Assembly (NCBI GenBank): GCA_903875465.1 | Contig: CAIQWB010000128.1 | Coordinates: 1-50,939 of the forward strand | DNA length: 50,939 nucleotides | Direction: 5' to 3' | DNA from: an uncultured Verrucomicrobia subdivision 3 bacterium | GTDB taxonomy: Bacteria > Verrucomicrobiota > Verrucomicrobiia > Limisphaerales > UBA11358 | In this document: one piece after another, positions 9,725 through 18,277 of the stretch | Position numbering within the stretch: position 1 is the stretch's first letter | How the letters are laid out: every line of letters starts with the position of its first letter | Made by a program: the position numbers and the translations under genes | Notes under the pieces: generated by a model | What the model saw: the letters and a program-made list of their open reading frames with translations, nothing else | What the model was told of the DNA's origin: nothing | Databases searched by the model: none

Positions 9725-10140
9725 GGCTGATGGAAAACCTCCTTCGCATCACTCCAAATTTTGCCCCTGGCGGCCGCCTCCGGCAGTGGCTGCTGGCACG
9801 GATCGGTCTCCTTCCACCAGCGGTGGGTATCCGGGTCGGCAGCCATCAGCTTCATGTCGGCATCAAAGTTTGTGCCAGTATATTCCAGATAGGAGAAGAG
9901 ATACACCTGGCCATTAATTTCGCGCTCGTAGATCGAATAATTTTGAATATGGCAGGTCTTGATCATTTGGCTCACGGCCGGCCACGGGTGCGCATGCAAA
10001 TATTCATAGCGCTCCACCTTGTCAGGTTTCAAACCGGTGACCCAGGCATAGCGGGTCACCCGGGCGGATTGGCTTGTGACGCAACCGGTGAATAGGATCA
10101 GGGCCAGCAGGGGCAGCGTGAATAGGTGGGGTGGTTTCAT
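9721..10140 (-). CDS. Lipoprotein sugar mutarotase, RhaM/COG3254 family
   Basis: A 139-residue protein of the L-rhamnose mutarotase family (DUF718), recognised by YEYLHAHPWPAVSQMIK, the NYSIYER strand, the LFSYLEY strand and the final WW pair near residue 116. The start at 10140 is chosen because it opens a lipoprotein signal (MKPPHLFTLPLLALILFTGC) with a lipobox cysteine at residue 20. Family members normally interconvert alpha and beta anomers of rhamnose or fucose in the cytoplasm. Here the lipobox predicts membrane anchoring outside the cytoplasm. It lies between the symporter gene (14 bases upstream) and the GH38-like gene (4-base overlap), suggesting that it prepares the anomer for uptake. 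Confidence 0.82.
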   Translation of the reverse strand: MKPPHLFTLPLLALILFTGCVTSQSARVTRYAWVTGLKPDKVERYEYLHAHPWPAVSQMIKTCHIQNYSIYEREINGQVYLFSYLEYTGTNFDADMKLMAADPDTHRWWKETDPCQQPLPEAAARGKIWSDAKEVFHQP

Positions 10141-10154
10141 GAAAAAGATCGGGG

Positions 10155-12029
10155 TTAGCGGAATACATAATAGAGCGCGCACATGAAAATAAAAACCAGC
10201 GCCGCCAAAAATTTGTAATTAGCCAGCCCTGGCCAGCCGGGGGATTTTAAAGCATCCAGCGGATTCGCCCAATATAATCGTTGCGGATCCTCCGTCGCGA
10301 GTTTTGGCCGCGCGAGGGTGAGCGCCACTTGCAAAATGACGCAAAAACCGAGCAGGTAAAACGCCATCAACATAAACGGCGTGCGATAAATCAGGCCAGG
10401 AATCCAGCCAAAATTCAGCGGTTGCCAAGTATGCAGGGTCTTGCCGGTGAACACCAGCGCCCCGGTCAGCGAGCCAATCCACATCGTCCACTTGGCGCTA
10501 AAGGCCGACGCCCGAGGCCAGAAAACACCCAGCGCAAACACACAGGAAACGGGCGGGGCAATATGGGCGATGATGTCGTTGATGCCGGCAAAGATGCTCT
10601 TGTAATTATCCAGCAACGGCACCATCGCGATGCCCAGGAGGAACGCCGCCAGCGAGGCCAGCCGGCCAATCAACACCAGCCGGTGTTCCGGCGTGGCCGG
10701 ACGAAAACGGCGGTACAAATCATAACTGAACAACGTCGCAATGGAATTCGCCGCGCTCGCGAGATTGCCCATCAAAGCCGCCATGAGTGCGGCTGCCATC
10801 ACTCCAAATAGTCCGACGGGCATCAGGCTTTTGATCATCAACCCATAAGTCTCCTTCGACGTCATTAGGGTCACATTAGGCGGCAGCACCAGTTTGTTGG
10901 CCTCCAGCCCGGTCATCAAAGTGAGTGGCTTGCCGCCATTGGCCAGTTCCTTGGTCAAGTCCAGCGGCGGGTCTCCCGCCGCCAGGGTGATTTGCCGGGT
11001 CTGGCCGGCCAGCAGGGCTCCGCTTAATTCCAATTGATACGGCTGCCCTGGTTGGCCAGAAATCGGGGCGACCGCTTCGCTCCGCACCCGTAATTGCGCC
11101 ATGCCGTCAAGTCGTCCGCCCTGGATCATCGTTAGAAATAACAGCCCGGGCAGGATGAACACAAACACCGGAAACACTTTCAGCAATCCGCAAAACAACG
11201 GCCCCGTCCGGGCGTGGTTTTCATTTTTCGCGCCCAGCACGCGCTGCACAATCGTCTGGTCTGCGCACCAGTACCAAATGCTCAAGGCGGGGTATCCCAG
11301 CAGCACCGCATACCACGGCAAGCCCGGCTCATCGGCCGCTGACCGGAGCAGGGTGAGTTTGACCGTTTCGCCGCTCGCGTGCAATTGCTCGGTCAGGCCC
11401 TGCCAGCCACCCGCCTTGTTGTAAGCCAGCGCAGTAATGATGATGGAGCCAGTCAGCAAAATCACCGCCTGAATGGTCTCCGTGAGCACTACCGCCGAGA
11501 GCCCGCCTAGAATCGTATAAACGGCTGTCAGGGTGGTCAGCGTTAAGATGCAGACCCACTTATCGATGCCGAAAACCCCGTGCAGCACCAGCCAGCCGGT
11601 GGAGAGCGGAAATGCAATATTGAAGATGATCGCCGTCAGCATGGACAATCCCGCCAGCCAGTCCCGGCAGGCCGTGCAATATCTTTTTTCCAGAAAATCC
11701 GGCAGGGTTGCCACTTTGGCCCGCATGTAAAACGGCACAAAAAACAGGCTCAGCACAATCAACGTATAGGCCGCCAGCCATTCAAAATTGCCCATCAACA
11801 AACCGGAATCATACCCCGCCTGGGCAAGGCTTACCAGATGCACGCAGGAAATATTCGTGGCAAACAAGGCCAGTCCGATGGCGGACCAGCTCAGGGTGTT
11901 GCCCGCCAGAAAATAACTGCCCGCTTCACCGCCCTGGCGCTTGCGCAACCCCGCCCACACCCCGGCCCCAACAATTCCCGCCAGGTACGCGACGATGATG
12001 ATCAGGTCGATGAGGCTGATACTTTTCAT
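10155..12029 (-). CDS. Sodium:solute symporter (SSS/SGLT-type), probable deoxyhexose importer
   Basis: A 624-residue polytopic membrane protein of the SSS family, with the family-typical ATNISCVHLVSLAQAGYDSG (about 57-76) and many hydrophobic helices, the first at about 7-27. The sugar-type members of this family import monosaccharides with sodium. A hydrophilic segment of about 85 residues (305-390), rich in Gly, Pro and Leu and with no helix, separates two membrane helices. This is longer than the loops of standard SGLT-like transporters and probably lies outside the membrane. The gene overlaps the upstream fucosidase by 4 bases (ATGA), tying transport to fucose release. Confidence 0.92.
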   Translation of the reverse strand: MKSISLIDLIIIVAYLAGIVGAGVWAGLRKRQGGEAGSYFLAGNTLSWSAIGLALFATNISCVHLVSLAQAGYDSGLLMGNFEWLAAYTLIVLSLFFVPFYMRAKVATLPDFLEKRYCTACRDWLAGLSMLTAIIFNIAFPLSTGWLVLHGVFGIDKWVCILTLTTLTAVYTILGGLSAVVLTETIQAVILLTGSIIITALAYNKAGGWQGLTEQLHASGETVKLTLLRSAADEPGLPWYAVLLGYPALSIWYWCADQTIVQRVLGAKNENHARTGPLFCGLLKVFPVFVFILPGLLFLTMIQGGRLDGMAQLRVRSEAVAPISGQPGQPYQLELSGALLAGQTRQITLAAGDPPLDLTKELANGGKPLTLMTGLEANKLVLPPNVTLMTSKETYGLMIKSLMPVGLFGVMAAALMAALMGNLASAANSIATLFSYDLYRRFRPATPEHRLVLIGRLASLAAFLLGIAMVPLLDNYKSIFAGINDIIAHIAPPVSCVFALGVFWPRASAFSAKWTMWIGSLTGALVFTGKTLHTWQPLNFGWIPGLIYRTPFMLMAFYLLGFCVILQVALTLARPKLATEDPQRLYWANPLDALKSPGWPGLANYKFLAALVFIFMCALYYVFR

Positions 12030-13696
12030 GGTTGCTTGGCCACCAGTTCAATTTCCGACAGGGTCGGTCCTTCCGTGGCATCCAGAATGTTCAGCCGGAA
12101 CTCCCGGGCCTGCACCGGGTTGAAATCCATCGCGTACCTGGCACCCAAATGCGCGCCGCTCACGATCGTCCTCCACGCATCGCCGGACCGGTATTGGAAC
12201 TCAAACTGCATGACTCGGTTGGTGTAAGGCTCCGCTTCGTGAATCCGGACACCGCTGACCAGCTTCACCGCGCCCAGATCGGCCTGGATCCAGGCCTGCT
12301 TGGTGCCTTCATTCGTTGCCCAGCGTGTGTTCTTGTCATGGTCAAACGCCTGTTGCGGACCATAATCATTGTCATCCCCTTGATACACGTTCGACGCGCT
12401 CGCTTTAATTTCGGCTTCGGCCGAGAGCACGGGCAGGCTCATGGCCTGGCGGTCCAAAGTTAATTTCACAATGGTGTCCACCGGCTCCAACGCCGCCGCT
12501 GGAATCTGGATCGTCAACCGGCCTTCGTTCTGCTGCCAAGTCACCGGCTGGCCGTCCAGCAAGGTGGCCGACTGAATGGTGGCGGTCAGGGCGGGCAATT
12601 CGATTTTGCCGTCGCTGGATTTCATCACGTGCAGGTAAACCACATTGTCCTTGCGAGTGCTGGCAATATGGTTGCCCGGCTTCCACGGACCACCGCGCGT
12701 GCCGTAAATGCTCTCCCCGTGGGTCGTCAGCCAGTCACCCACTTGTTTGAGCAATCCGGCTTGTGCGGGATCAATGACGCCGTCCGGCCGGGGGCCGACA
12801 TTGAGCAAAATATTGCCGTCCCCGCCCGCGCCCAGAATTAGCATGTTCAGGCAGGCGGCGAGGGGTTTGACTCCGTCCTTGGACCCGCCCCAGGCCCAGG
12901 CGTTGTGCGCGGAAACGGTCATGCAGGATTCCCAGGGCCGGTTGAGTTGAAACTTTCCGATCTTCTGCTCGGGGGTGTCATAATCCCCTCCCGCCCCCGT
13001 CCGGTTGTTAATCAGTATGTTTGGCTGCAAGCGGCGCACCATTTTAATCGTGGCCGCGCCGCGTTGCTCGTACATGGCTGAAACGTCATTCCAAATCGTG
13101 ATCAGCGAACCATAGTTGGTGATCAACTCACTGATCTGGCCTTGCAAATAAGCTTCGTAGGCATCCAGGTTCGACTTGTCCCGCTTTACCTTTCCCCCCG
13201 GACTGGTCACGGGCCAGTCTTGGTTATACCAGTCAGTCACCGAATAATAGGCGCCAAACTCTATGCCTTGTTTCTTGCATGCGGTGGCCAGTTCCCGCAC
13301 CACGTCCCGGTGCAAGGGCGTGTTCATGATGTTGTAATCCGTCAGCTTGGTGTCCCACAGGCAGAAGCCGTCGTGATGCTTGGTGGTTAGCACGATGTAT
13401 TTCATGCCCGCGGCTTTGGCAATGCTTACCCATTCATCGGCATTAAAATTCGTCGGATTGAACTGGTGATACAGATTGTCATACACTGCGATGGGCGTTT
13501 GTGCGCCGCGCGACCATCCAATTTCCTGCCCGGTCAGACTCACCGGACCCCAGTGAATGAACATGCCGAACCGCAGCGACTGCCAGTGGGCCATGGCGGC
13601 CGGATCGGCTGCGGGCCATGCCGGGTCCGCCGCCCGCGTTTCGGGTAAGGCGAGGAGGGTGGCCAGGAGGGCCAGGGAGGACAGGAGTTTTTTCAT
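12026..13696 (-). CDS. Alpha-L-fucosidase, GH29, with C-terminal F5/8 type C (CBM32-like) domain
   Basis: A 556-residue secreted enzyme. The start at 13696 gives a clear signal peptide (MKKLLSSLALLATLLALPET, cut near Ala22); a longer frame upstream would hide it. GH29 motifs are RFGMFIHWGPVS (about 42-53), TTKHHDGFCLWDT (104-116) and the probable nucleophile Asp204 in LITIWND. Residues about 410-556 form a discoidin/F5/8C beta-sandwich (WIQADLG, VRIHEAEPY) that should bind galactosyl or fucosyl glycans. It is the first gene of the nine-gene operon, so it starts the transcript that faces the divergent AraC gene. Confidence 0.93.
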   Translation of the reverse strand: MKKLLSSLALLATLLALPETRAADPAWPAADPAAMAHWQSLRFGMFIHWGPVSLTGQEIGWSRGAQTPIAVYDNLYHQFNPTNFNADEWVSIAKAAGMKYIVLTTKHHDGFCLWDTKLTDYNIMNTPLHRDVVRELATACKKQGIEFGAYYSVTDWYNQDWPVTSPGGKVKRDKSNLDAYEAYLQGQISELITNYGSLITIWNDVSAMYEQRGAATIKMVRRLQPNILINNRTGAGGDYDTPEQKIGKFQLNRPWESCMTVSAHNAWAWGGSKDGVKPLAACLNMLILGAGGDGNILLNVGPRPDGVIDPAQAGLLKQVGDWLTTHGESIYGTRGGPWKPGNHIASTRKDNVVYLHVMKSSDGKIELPALTATIQSATLLDGQPVTWQQNEGRLTIQIPAAALEPVDTIVKLTLDRQAMSLPVLSAEAEIKASASNVYQGDDNDYGPQQAFDHDKNTRWATNEGTKQAWIQADLGAVKLVSGVRIHEAEPYTNRVMQFEFQYRSGDAWRTIVSGAHLGARYAMDFNPVQAREFRLNILDATEGPTLSEIELVAKQP

Positions 13697-13890
13697 AAGT
13701 GGGATAGGGTTCCAGCAAACTGCCCCATGTGCCGCCCGCACGGAACCCCTTTCGGGTGGGCGCGGCGAATCGTGAACAGTCGCACGGTTTTCTTTGTCTG
13801 GCTGGGCATCATGCTGGATTGCCTAGGGTTTTAACAGAATGCCTCGCTTTAGGATTGCACTTTTATTCGGCGAAGAATATTGAACATCCC
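13697..13890. promoter_or_regulatory. Divergent intergenic region between sugar operon and AraC gene
   Basis: These 194 bases must carry promoters for the minus-strand sugar operon and the plus-strand AraC gene. I cannot point to convincing -35/-10 boxes. A small imperfect hairpin (arms 13733-13737 and 13758-13762 with an inner ACCC/GGGT stem) lies in what would be the leader of the fucosidase mRNA. Regulatory function is inferred from gene orientation only. Confidence 0.45.
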
Positions 13891-14916
13891 ATGCCGCTGC
13901 AACCAACATATCAGACCCCCCGCAATCGTTATGAGATTGACCGTTGCGAACCCCAAAAAAGCGCCATCCAGTCCGGTAAAATCCGCTTTCATGCCCTGAC
14001 CAAAGGCCATTATCCGGGCTTGGCCATTCCCACAAAAATGTTGCCGGGCTTGAATCACATTGGTTTTTGGGATGCCGCCGGCCGGCCGGACTGGGGGCTC
14101 GAACCCCACCGCAACGAGGGGATAGAGATCATGTTTTTGGAAACCGGCCTGATGGACTTTGCCGTGGACCAGAAAAAATTTCCTCTCCGGGCCGGCCACT
14201 TTACCGTCACTCGTCCCTGGCAGTTACACAAGCTCGGGGCCCCTAATATTGGCCCGGGCCGGCTGCACTGGTTGATTCTGGATGTCGGCGTCCGGCGTCC
14301 CCACCAGCCCTGGCATTGGCCGAAATGGCTGGTGCTCACCCGGGAGGATCTCGCCGGCCTCACGGCCAAATTGCGCGGCAGTGAAAACCCCGTGTGGCAG
14401 GCCACCCCCGCCATCGCGGGTTGCTTTCGCGAAATTGCCCGCCGCATCGCCGCCTGGCCCGAACCTTATGCCGTGTCCCGGCTCGCCGCCCAGTTGAATT
14501 TGCTCTTGATTGGTATTCTCGACGCGCTGGCCGCCCAGCAAACCCGCGAGGATAATGAGCTCACGAGTCACCAGCGCACCGTGGAAATTTTTTTACGCGA
14601 CCTCGAAACCGGCCGCATTGACGCCGGCGAGCCCTGGACCATGGATAAAATGGCGGCTCACTGCGGCATCGGCATCACTACGTTTGCCAAGTATTGCCGG
14701 GCGTTGGTTAATGCCGGGCCGGTGGAATTTCTCAATCGCACCCGGCTCGAAAATGCCGCCCGCCAGTTGCGCCAGGATCCGCGGCGTTCGATCACGACCA
14801 TTGCCCTGGCCAATGGCTTTAATTCCAGTCAATATTTTGCCACCGCGTTTCGGCATCGATTTCAGGTTAGCCCTGGCGGTTGGCGGCGTGCTCGGGCACC
14901 CAAATCCGTCGCTTAA
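13891..14916 (+). CDS. AraC-family transcriptional regulator of the sugar operon
   Basis: A 341-residue regulator. The frame is open further upstream, but the ATG at 13891 gives a protein beginning directly before the sensor domain. Residues about 60-135 form an AraC-type cupin (GIEIMFLETGLMDF, GHFTVTRPWQLHKL) that would bind the sugar ligand. Residues about 250-335 hold two helix-turn-helix motifs: MDKMAAHCGIGITTFAKYCR for the first, and SITTIALANGFNSSQYFATA for the second. It is divergent from the fucosidase operon with 194 bases between, the classic arrangement for a local activator. No strong Shine-Dalgarno is seen. Confidence 0.9.
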   Translation: MPLQPTYQTPRNRYEIDRCEPQKSAIQSGKIRFHALTKGHYPGLAIPTKMLPGLNHIGFWDAAGRPDWGLEPHRNEGIEIMFLETGLMDFAVDQKKFPLRAGHFTVTRPWQLHKLGAPNIGPGRLHWLILDVGVRRPHQPWHWPKWLVLTREDLAGLTAKLRGSENPVWQATPAIAGCFREIARRIAAWPEPYAVSRLAAQLNLLLIGILDALAAQQTREDNELTSHQRTVEIFLRDLETGRIDAGEPWTMDKMAAHCGIGITTFAKYCRALVNAGPVEFLNRTRLENAARQLRQDPRRSITTIALANGFNSSQYFATAFRHRFQVSPGGWRRARAPKSVA

Positions 14917-15027
14917 ACTTATCTATGCCACCCTGCAAGGCCGTCGCCGGAAGGCATATCTTCTGGCCTTGAGGGGCATTTTATTTTATTATTTTCTCGG
15001 TCACCCGCTGCTCTGCGGTACCGCATT

Positions 15028-16662
15028 ATGACGTCACGCACTTTTATTATGTCCCCGCTGTGGGCACTTTGCCTGGGAATTATTTCCCAGTTATCCGCTT
15101 GGGGCAACGGCCAGGAAGTGGTCGTGGTTTACAATTCCGCTGTGCCGGCCTCCAAACAGGTGGCCGAATATTACGCCAAAGCCCGCCAGGTGCCCCCCGA
15201 TCACTTGTTCGGTTTTAACCTGACGCCCGATCAGGACATGTCTCGCAGCAGTTTTCACGCCGACTTGCAAGTACCCCTCGCGGAAGGCCTGGAGCAACGG
15301 GGATTGTGGCATATGGGTAAAGTGGAGGTGCCTTATTTGGATGGCGTGCCCAAACACGTTAACCACGTCGTGGTCAGTACCAGTATTCGGTATGTGGTGC
15401 TCTGTTATGGCGTGCCGGTCCGGATCAGTGAGGACAGCACCCTCCAGGAGGCCATCCCCCAAGATTACCCCGCCGGCTTCCGCGTTAACCGGGCCTCGGT
15501 GGACTCTGAATTAGTCTGGCTGCCATTGATTAAGTTGTCTGCGCGACTCACGGGACCATGGGTCAATTGGGTGTATGGCGTCACCAACCAGACCGGACTC
15601 AACCCCACCAATGGCATCCTGCTGGTTTCGCGCCTGGATGGTCCCACCCCGGAAATCGCCTGCGGTCTGGTGGACAAAGCACTCCAGGCGGAGCACGACG
15701 GTCTGTGGGGGCGCGCTTATTGCGATGCGCGCGGGCTTGATAAAAGCAGTAGCTATTATTACGGGGACCAAATGATGGAAGAGTCTGCCGTGGTTTGCCG
15801 TAAACTCGGCTTCGAGACGGCGCTGGACACCAATGCCGCCACCTTCTCCACGGCTTACCCCATGAGCAACATCGCCCTCTATTGCGGATGGTATGATGAA
15901 AATGTCTCGGGACCATTCACCCTGCCGAATGTGGAATTTATGCCCGGTGCCATTGCTTACCATTTGCATTCCTACAGTGCCGGCAACCTCCGCAACCCTA
16001 ACAAAAATTGGGTCGGTCCCTTGCTGGCCAAAGGTGTGACCTGCACGATGGGGTGCGTGAATGAGCCTTATCTGATGCTTACCCCGGATATTCACACCTT
16101 TTTGCTCGCCCTGGCCCATGGCTGGACCTTTGCTGAGGCCGGTTGGGCCGCCCAACCGGTTTTGTCCTGGCAAACGACCTTGGTGGGCGATCCCCTTTAT
16201 ACTCCCTTTGCCCGCAATCCAGTGGAATGGTTTCGCGACCTCCAAGCCCGGCAAAGCCCGCTGGTGGATTGGGCCTTCTTGCGCTTGATGGATTTGGATC
16301 TCGTTCGTGCCGCGCCGCTGGACCACGTTCAGAATGTCATTGAGAAATGGCCCGGTACCAGCCATAACCCGGTGCTCAGCCAAAAGCTAGCGGAACTCAA
16401 TATGGCGCAAGGCACACCCGAGGCCGCTGTGAACTATTACCAGCGCGCCCTGGACTTAAAACCGTCCCGCCAGCAGCGTATCGAAATCCGGCTGGCCTTG
16501 GGCCCCTTGTTGGTTTCCCAAAAACGGTTGCCAGAGGCCGTCAAAAATGACCAGGCTTTGCTGGCCGAAGTGCCGGATTACCCCGGCCAGGCAGCAATTG
16601 CGGCCGACTTGAAACAACTCAGCCTGCAGTTGGCCAGCCCGGCTGCCGGACCCCATCCCTGA
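15028..16662 (+). CDS. TIGR03790-family secreted protein with C-terminal TPR repeats
   Basis: A 544-residue protein with a signal peptide (about 1-30). The segment VVVVYNSAVPASKQVAEYYAKARQ-type start, followed by VPPDHLFGFNL, is the hallmark of the TIGR03790 family. Members are known mainly from acidobacteria, planctomycetes and verrucomicrobia and have no established function. Internal conserved patches include IRYVVLCYGVPVRI and LYCGWYDENVSGPF. From about residue 445 a tetratricopeptide-like helical tail follows (LAELNMAQGTPEAAVNYYQR). An alternative ATG lies at 15049. It precedes the TatD gene by 9 bases, so co-transcription is likely. Confidence 0.85.
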   Translation: MTSRTFIMSPLWALCLGIISQLSAWGNGQEVVVVYNSAVPASKQVAEYYAKARQVPPDHLFGFNLTPDQDMSRSSFHADLQVPLAEGLEQRGLWHMGKVEVPYLDGVPKHVNHVVVSTSIRYVVLCYGVPVRISEDSTLQEAIPQDYPAGFRVNRASVDSELVWLPLIKLSARLTGPWVNWVYGVTNQTGLNPTNGILLVSRLDGPTPEIACGLVDKALQAEHDGLWGRAYCDARGLDKSSSYYYGDQMMEESAVVCRKLGFETALDTNAATFSTAYPMSNIALYCGWYDENVSGPFTLPNVEFMPGAIAYHLHSYSAGNLRNPNKNWVGPLLAKGVTCTMGCVNEPYLMLTPDIHTFLLALAHGWTFAEAGWAAQPVLSWQTTLVGDPLYTPFARNPVEWFRDLQARQSPLVDWAFLRLMDLDLVRAAPLDHVQNVIEKWPGTSHNPVLSQKLAELNMAQGTPEAAVNYYQRALDLKPSRQQRIEIRLALGPLLVSQKRLPEAVKNDQALLAEVPDYPGQAAIAADLKQLSLQLASPAAGPHP

Positions 16663-16671
16663 AGATTTTTC

Positions 16672-17481
16672 ATGGCAATCCTTTTTGATACTCACGCACA
16701 CCTCGATTATCCCGATTATGCTTTCGATCTGGACGCCGTCATCGAGCGGGCCCGTCTGGCGGGCATTGAAAAAATAATTTCCATCGGTACCAATCTCGCC
16801 AGCAGCGAGCGGGCGATCCAACTTGCCGAGCGTTTCCCCGGCGTTTATGCGGCGGTGGGCTGGCATCCCACGGAAGCGCTGCAGGCTCCCGCGGATTTGC
16901 GCCCCGCCTTGCGCATTCTGGCCCGCCATCCCAAAGTGGTGGCCATTGGCGAAACGGGACTGGACTACTACCGACTGCCCAGCACGGCCGGTGGCACTCC
17001 TGCCGATGATGCGGCCGACCAGCTTCGCCAGGCGGAAATATTCCAGCAACAGCTGGAGGTCGCCCGGGAATTTCATCTGAACTGTATCATTCACCAGCGC
17101 GCCTCGTTTGCCGACACCCTCGCCCAGTTGCGGCCTTTCGCCGGGCACGTGCGTGGCGTGTTTCATTGCTTTGGGGAAAGCGTGGAATGCCTCAATCAAA
17201 TCCTTGAGATTGGCGGGCTCGTCAGTTTCACCGGCTTGGTAACTTTTAAAAATGCCCAGATCGTCCGGGCGGCAGTCGCCGCTGTGCCGGCCGGCCGTTT
17301 CATGTTGGAAACGGACTGCCCGTATCTCGCCCCCGTACCCTATCGCGGCAAACGCTGCGAACCCGCTTACGTGAAGGAAATTGCCGAAGCCGTGGCCGTG
17401 GTGCGCCAATGTTCCCTGGCTGACTTGAGCGCGGACACCAACGCCACCGCCCGGGACTTTTTCCCTAAATTGACGCTTTGA
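16672..17481 (+). CDS. TatD-family metal-dependent hydrolase/DNase
   Basis: A 269-residue amidohydrolase-type protein of typical TatD length. The metal ligands appear as DTHAHLD (His8, His10), ETGLDYYR (Glu near 95), a HQR histidine near 140, VFHCFGES near 165 and LETDCPYLAP near 205 with the final aspartate. Family members are metal-dependent deoxyribonucleases or hydrolases with a housekeeping DNA-quality role. It sits between a TIGR03790 gene and an alpha/beta hydrolase gene, with 9- and 3-base spacing. Nothing unusual is seen in the active site. Confidence 0.94.
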   Translation: MAILFDTHAHLDYPDYAFDLDAVIERARLAGIEKIISIGTNLASSERAIQLAERFPGVYAAVGWHPTEALQAPADLRPALRILARHPKVVAIGETGLDYYRLPSTAGGTPADDAADQLRQAEIFQQQLEVAREFHLNCIIHQRASFADTLAQLRPFAGHVRGVFHCFGESVECLNQILEIGGLVSFTGLVTFKNAQIVRAAVAAVPAGRFMLETDCPYLAPVPYRGKRCEPAYVKEIAEAVAVVRQCSLADLSADTNATARDFFPKLTL

Positions 17482-17484
17482 GTC

Positions 17485-18261
17485 ATGTCCGAAACCCTGC
17501 AAGTTCGGGTGGAGGGACCAGCCAGTCTGCCCACCCTGATTTATCTACCCGGACTCCATGGCGATTGGACCCTCATCGCGCGGTTAAGCCAATGCCTCCA
17601 AGGTCGGGTGCGCTTCGTGAGTTTTACCTATCCACGCACTCTCACATGGACCTTGGATGACTATGCTGCCGCCATCGAAACCGCGTTGGCCCAACACCAC
17701 ATTCAACAAGGCTGGATCCTCGGCGAGTCCTTCGGCTCACAAGTGGCCTGGGAGCTCCTCAGTCGCGGTCGTTTTGCCTTGGCGGGAATCATTCTGGCGG
17801 GCGGATTTGTCAAACATCCGGTTCGTTGGATGGTCCGGCCGGTGAAATGGGGTTGTCAATGGTTCCTCCTGCGCTGGTTTGTCACATTTTACCGGGCTTA
17901 CTGCCACCTCTACCGGGCCTCAGCCTTGCGTGATCCGGCGCGGCGCCAAATGCTGGAGGACTTTCTGGTCCGTCGCACCAAACTGGATCTGGCCGCCGCC
18001 CGCCACCGGTTGGAATTGATCGCCACGAATGATCCTTCAGCCATTGCTCGGCAATGCCGTGTGCCGGTTTATGGGCTCACCGGTGGTATTGACCCGATCG
18101 TTCCCTGGCCGCAGGTGCGTCACTGGCTGCAGGCCCATTGTCCGGCGCTCCGGGACTATCAAGTCATCTGGCCTGCTGACCACAACGTCTTGAACCGGGG
18201 GGCGCAACCCTCCGCTCGCCAGATTTTGCGCTGGATGGAGTTGCCCCCGCCGGCGGCGTGA
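17485..18261 (+). CDS. Alpha/beta hydrolase
   Basis: A 258-residue alpha/beta hydrolase. The oxyanion strand and loop are seen in YLPGLHGDW (20-28), and the nucleophile elbow GESFG puts the serine at 82. The acid is probably the Asp of GGIDPIVPW near 198 and the histidine is that of ADHNVL near 236. No signal peptide is present, so it is cytoplasmic. It starts 3 bases after the TatD stop and ends 16 bases before the convergent HupE-like gene. The substrate is unknown. Confidence 0.85.
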   Translation: MSETLQVRVEGPASLPTLIYLPGLHGDWTLIARLSQCLQGRVRFVSFTYPRTLTWTLDDYAAAIETALAQHHIQQGWILGESFGSQVAWELLSRGRFALAGIILAGGFVKHPVRWMVRPVKWGCQWFLLRWFVTFYRAYCHLYRASALRDPARRQMLEDFLVRRTKLDLAAARHRLELIATNDPSAIARQCRVPVYGLTGGIDPIVPWPQVRHWLQAHCPALRDYQVIWPADHNVLNRGAQPSARQILRWMELPPPAA

Positions 18262-18277
18262 CGTCCGCTTGGGATGT

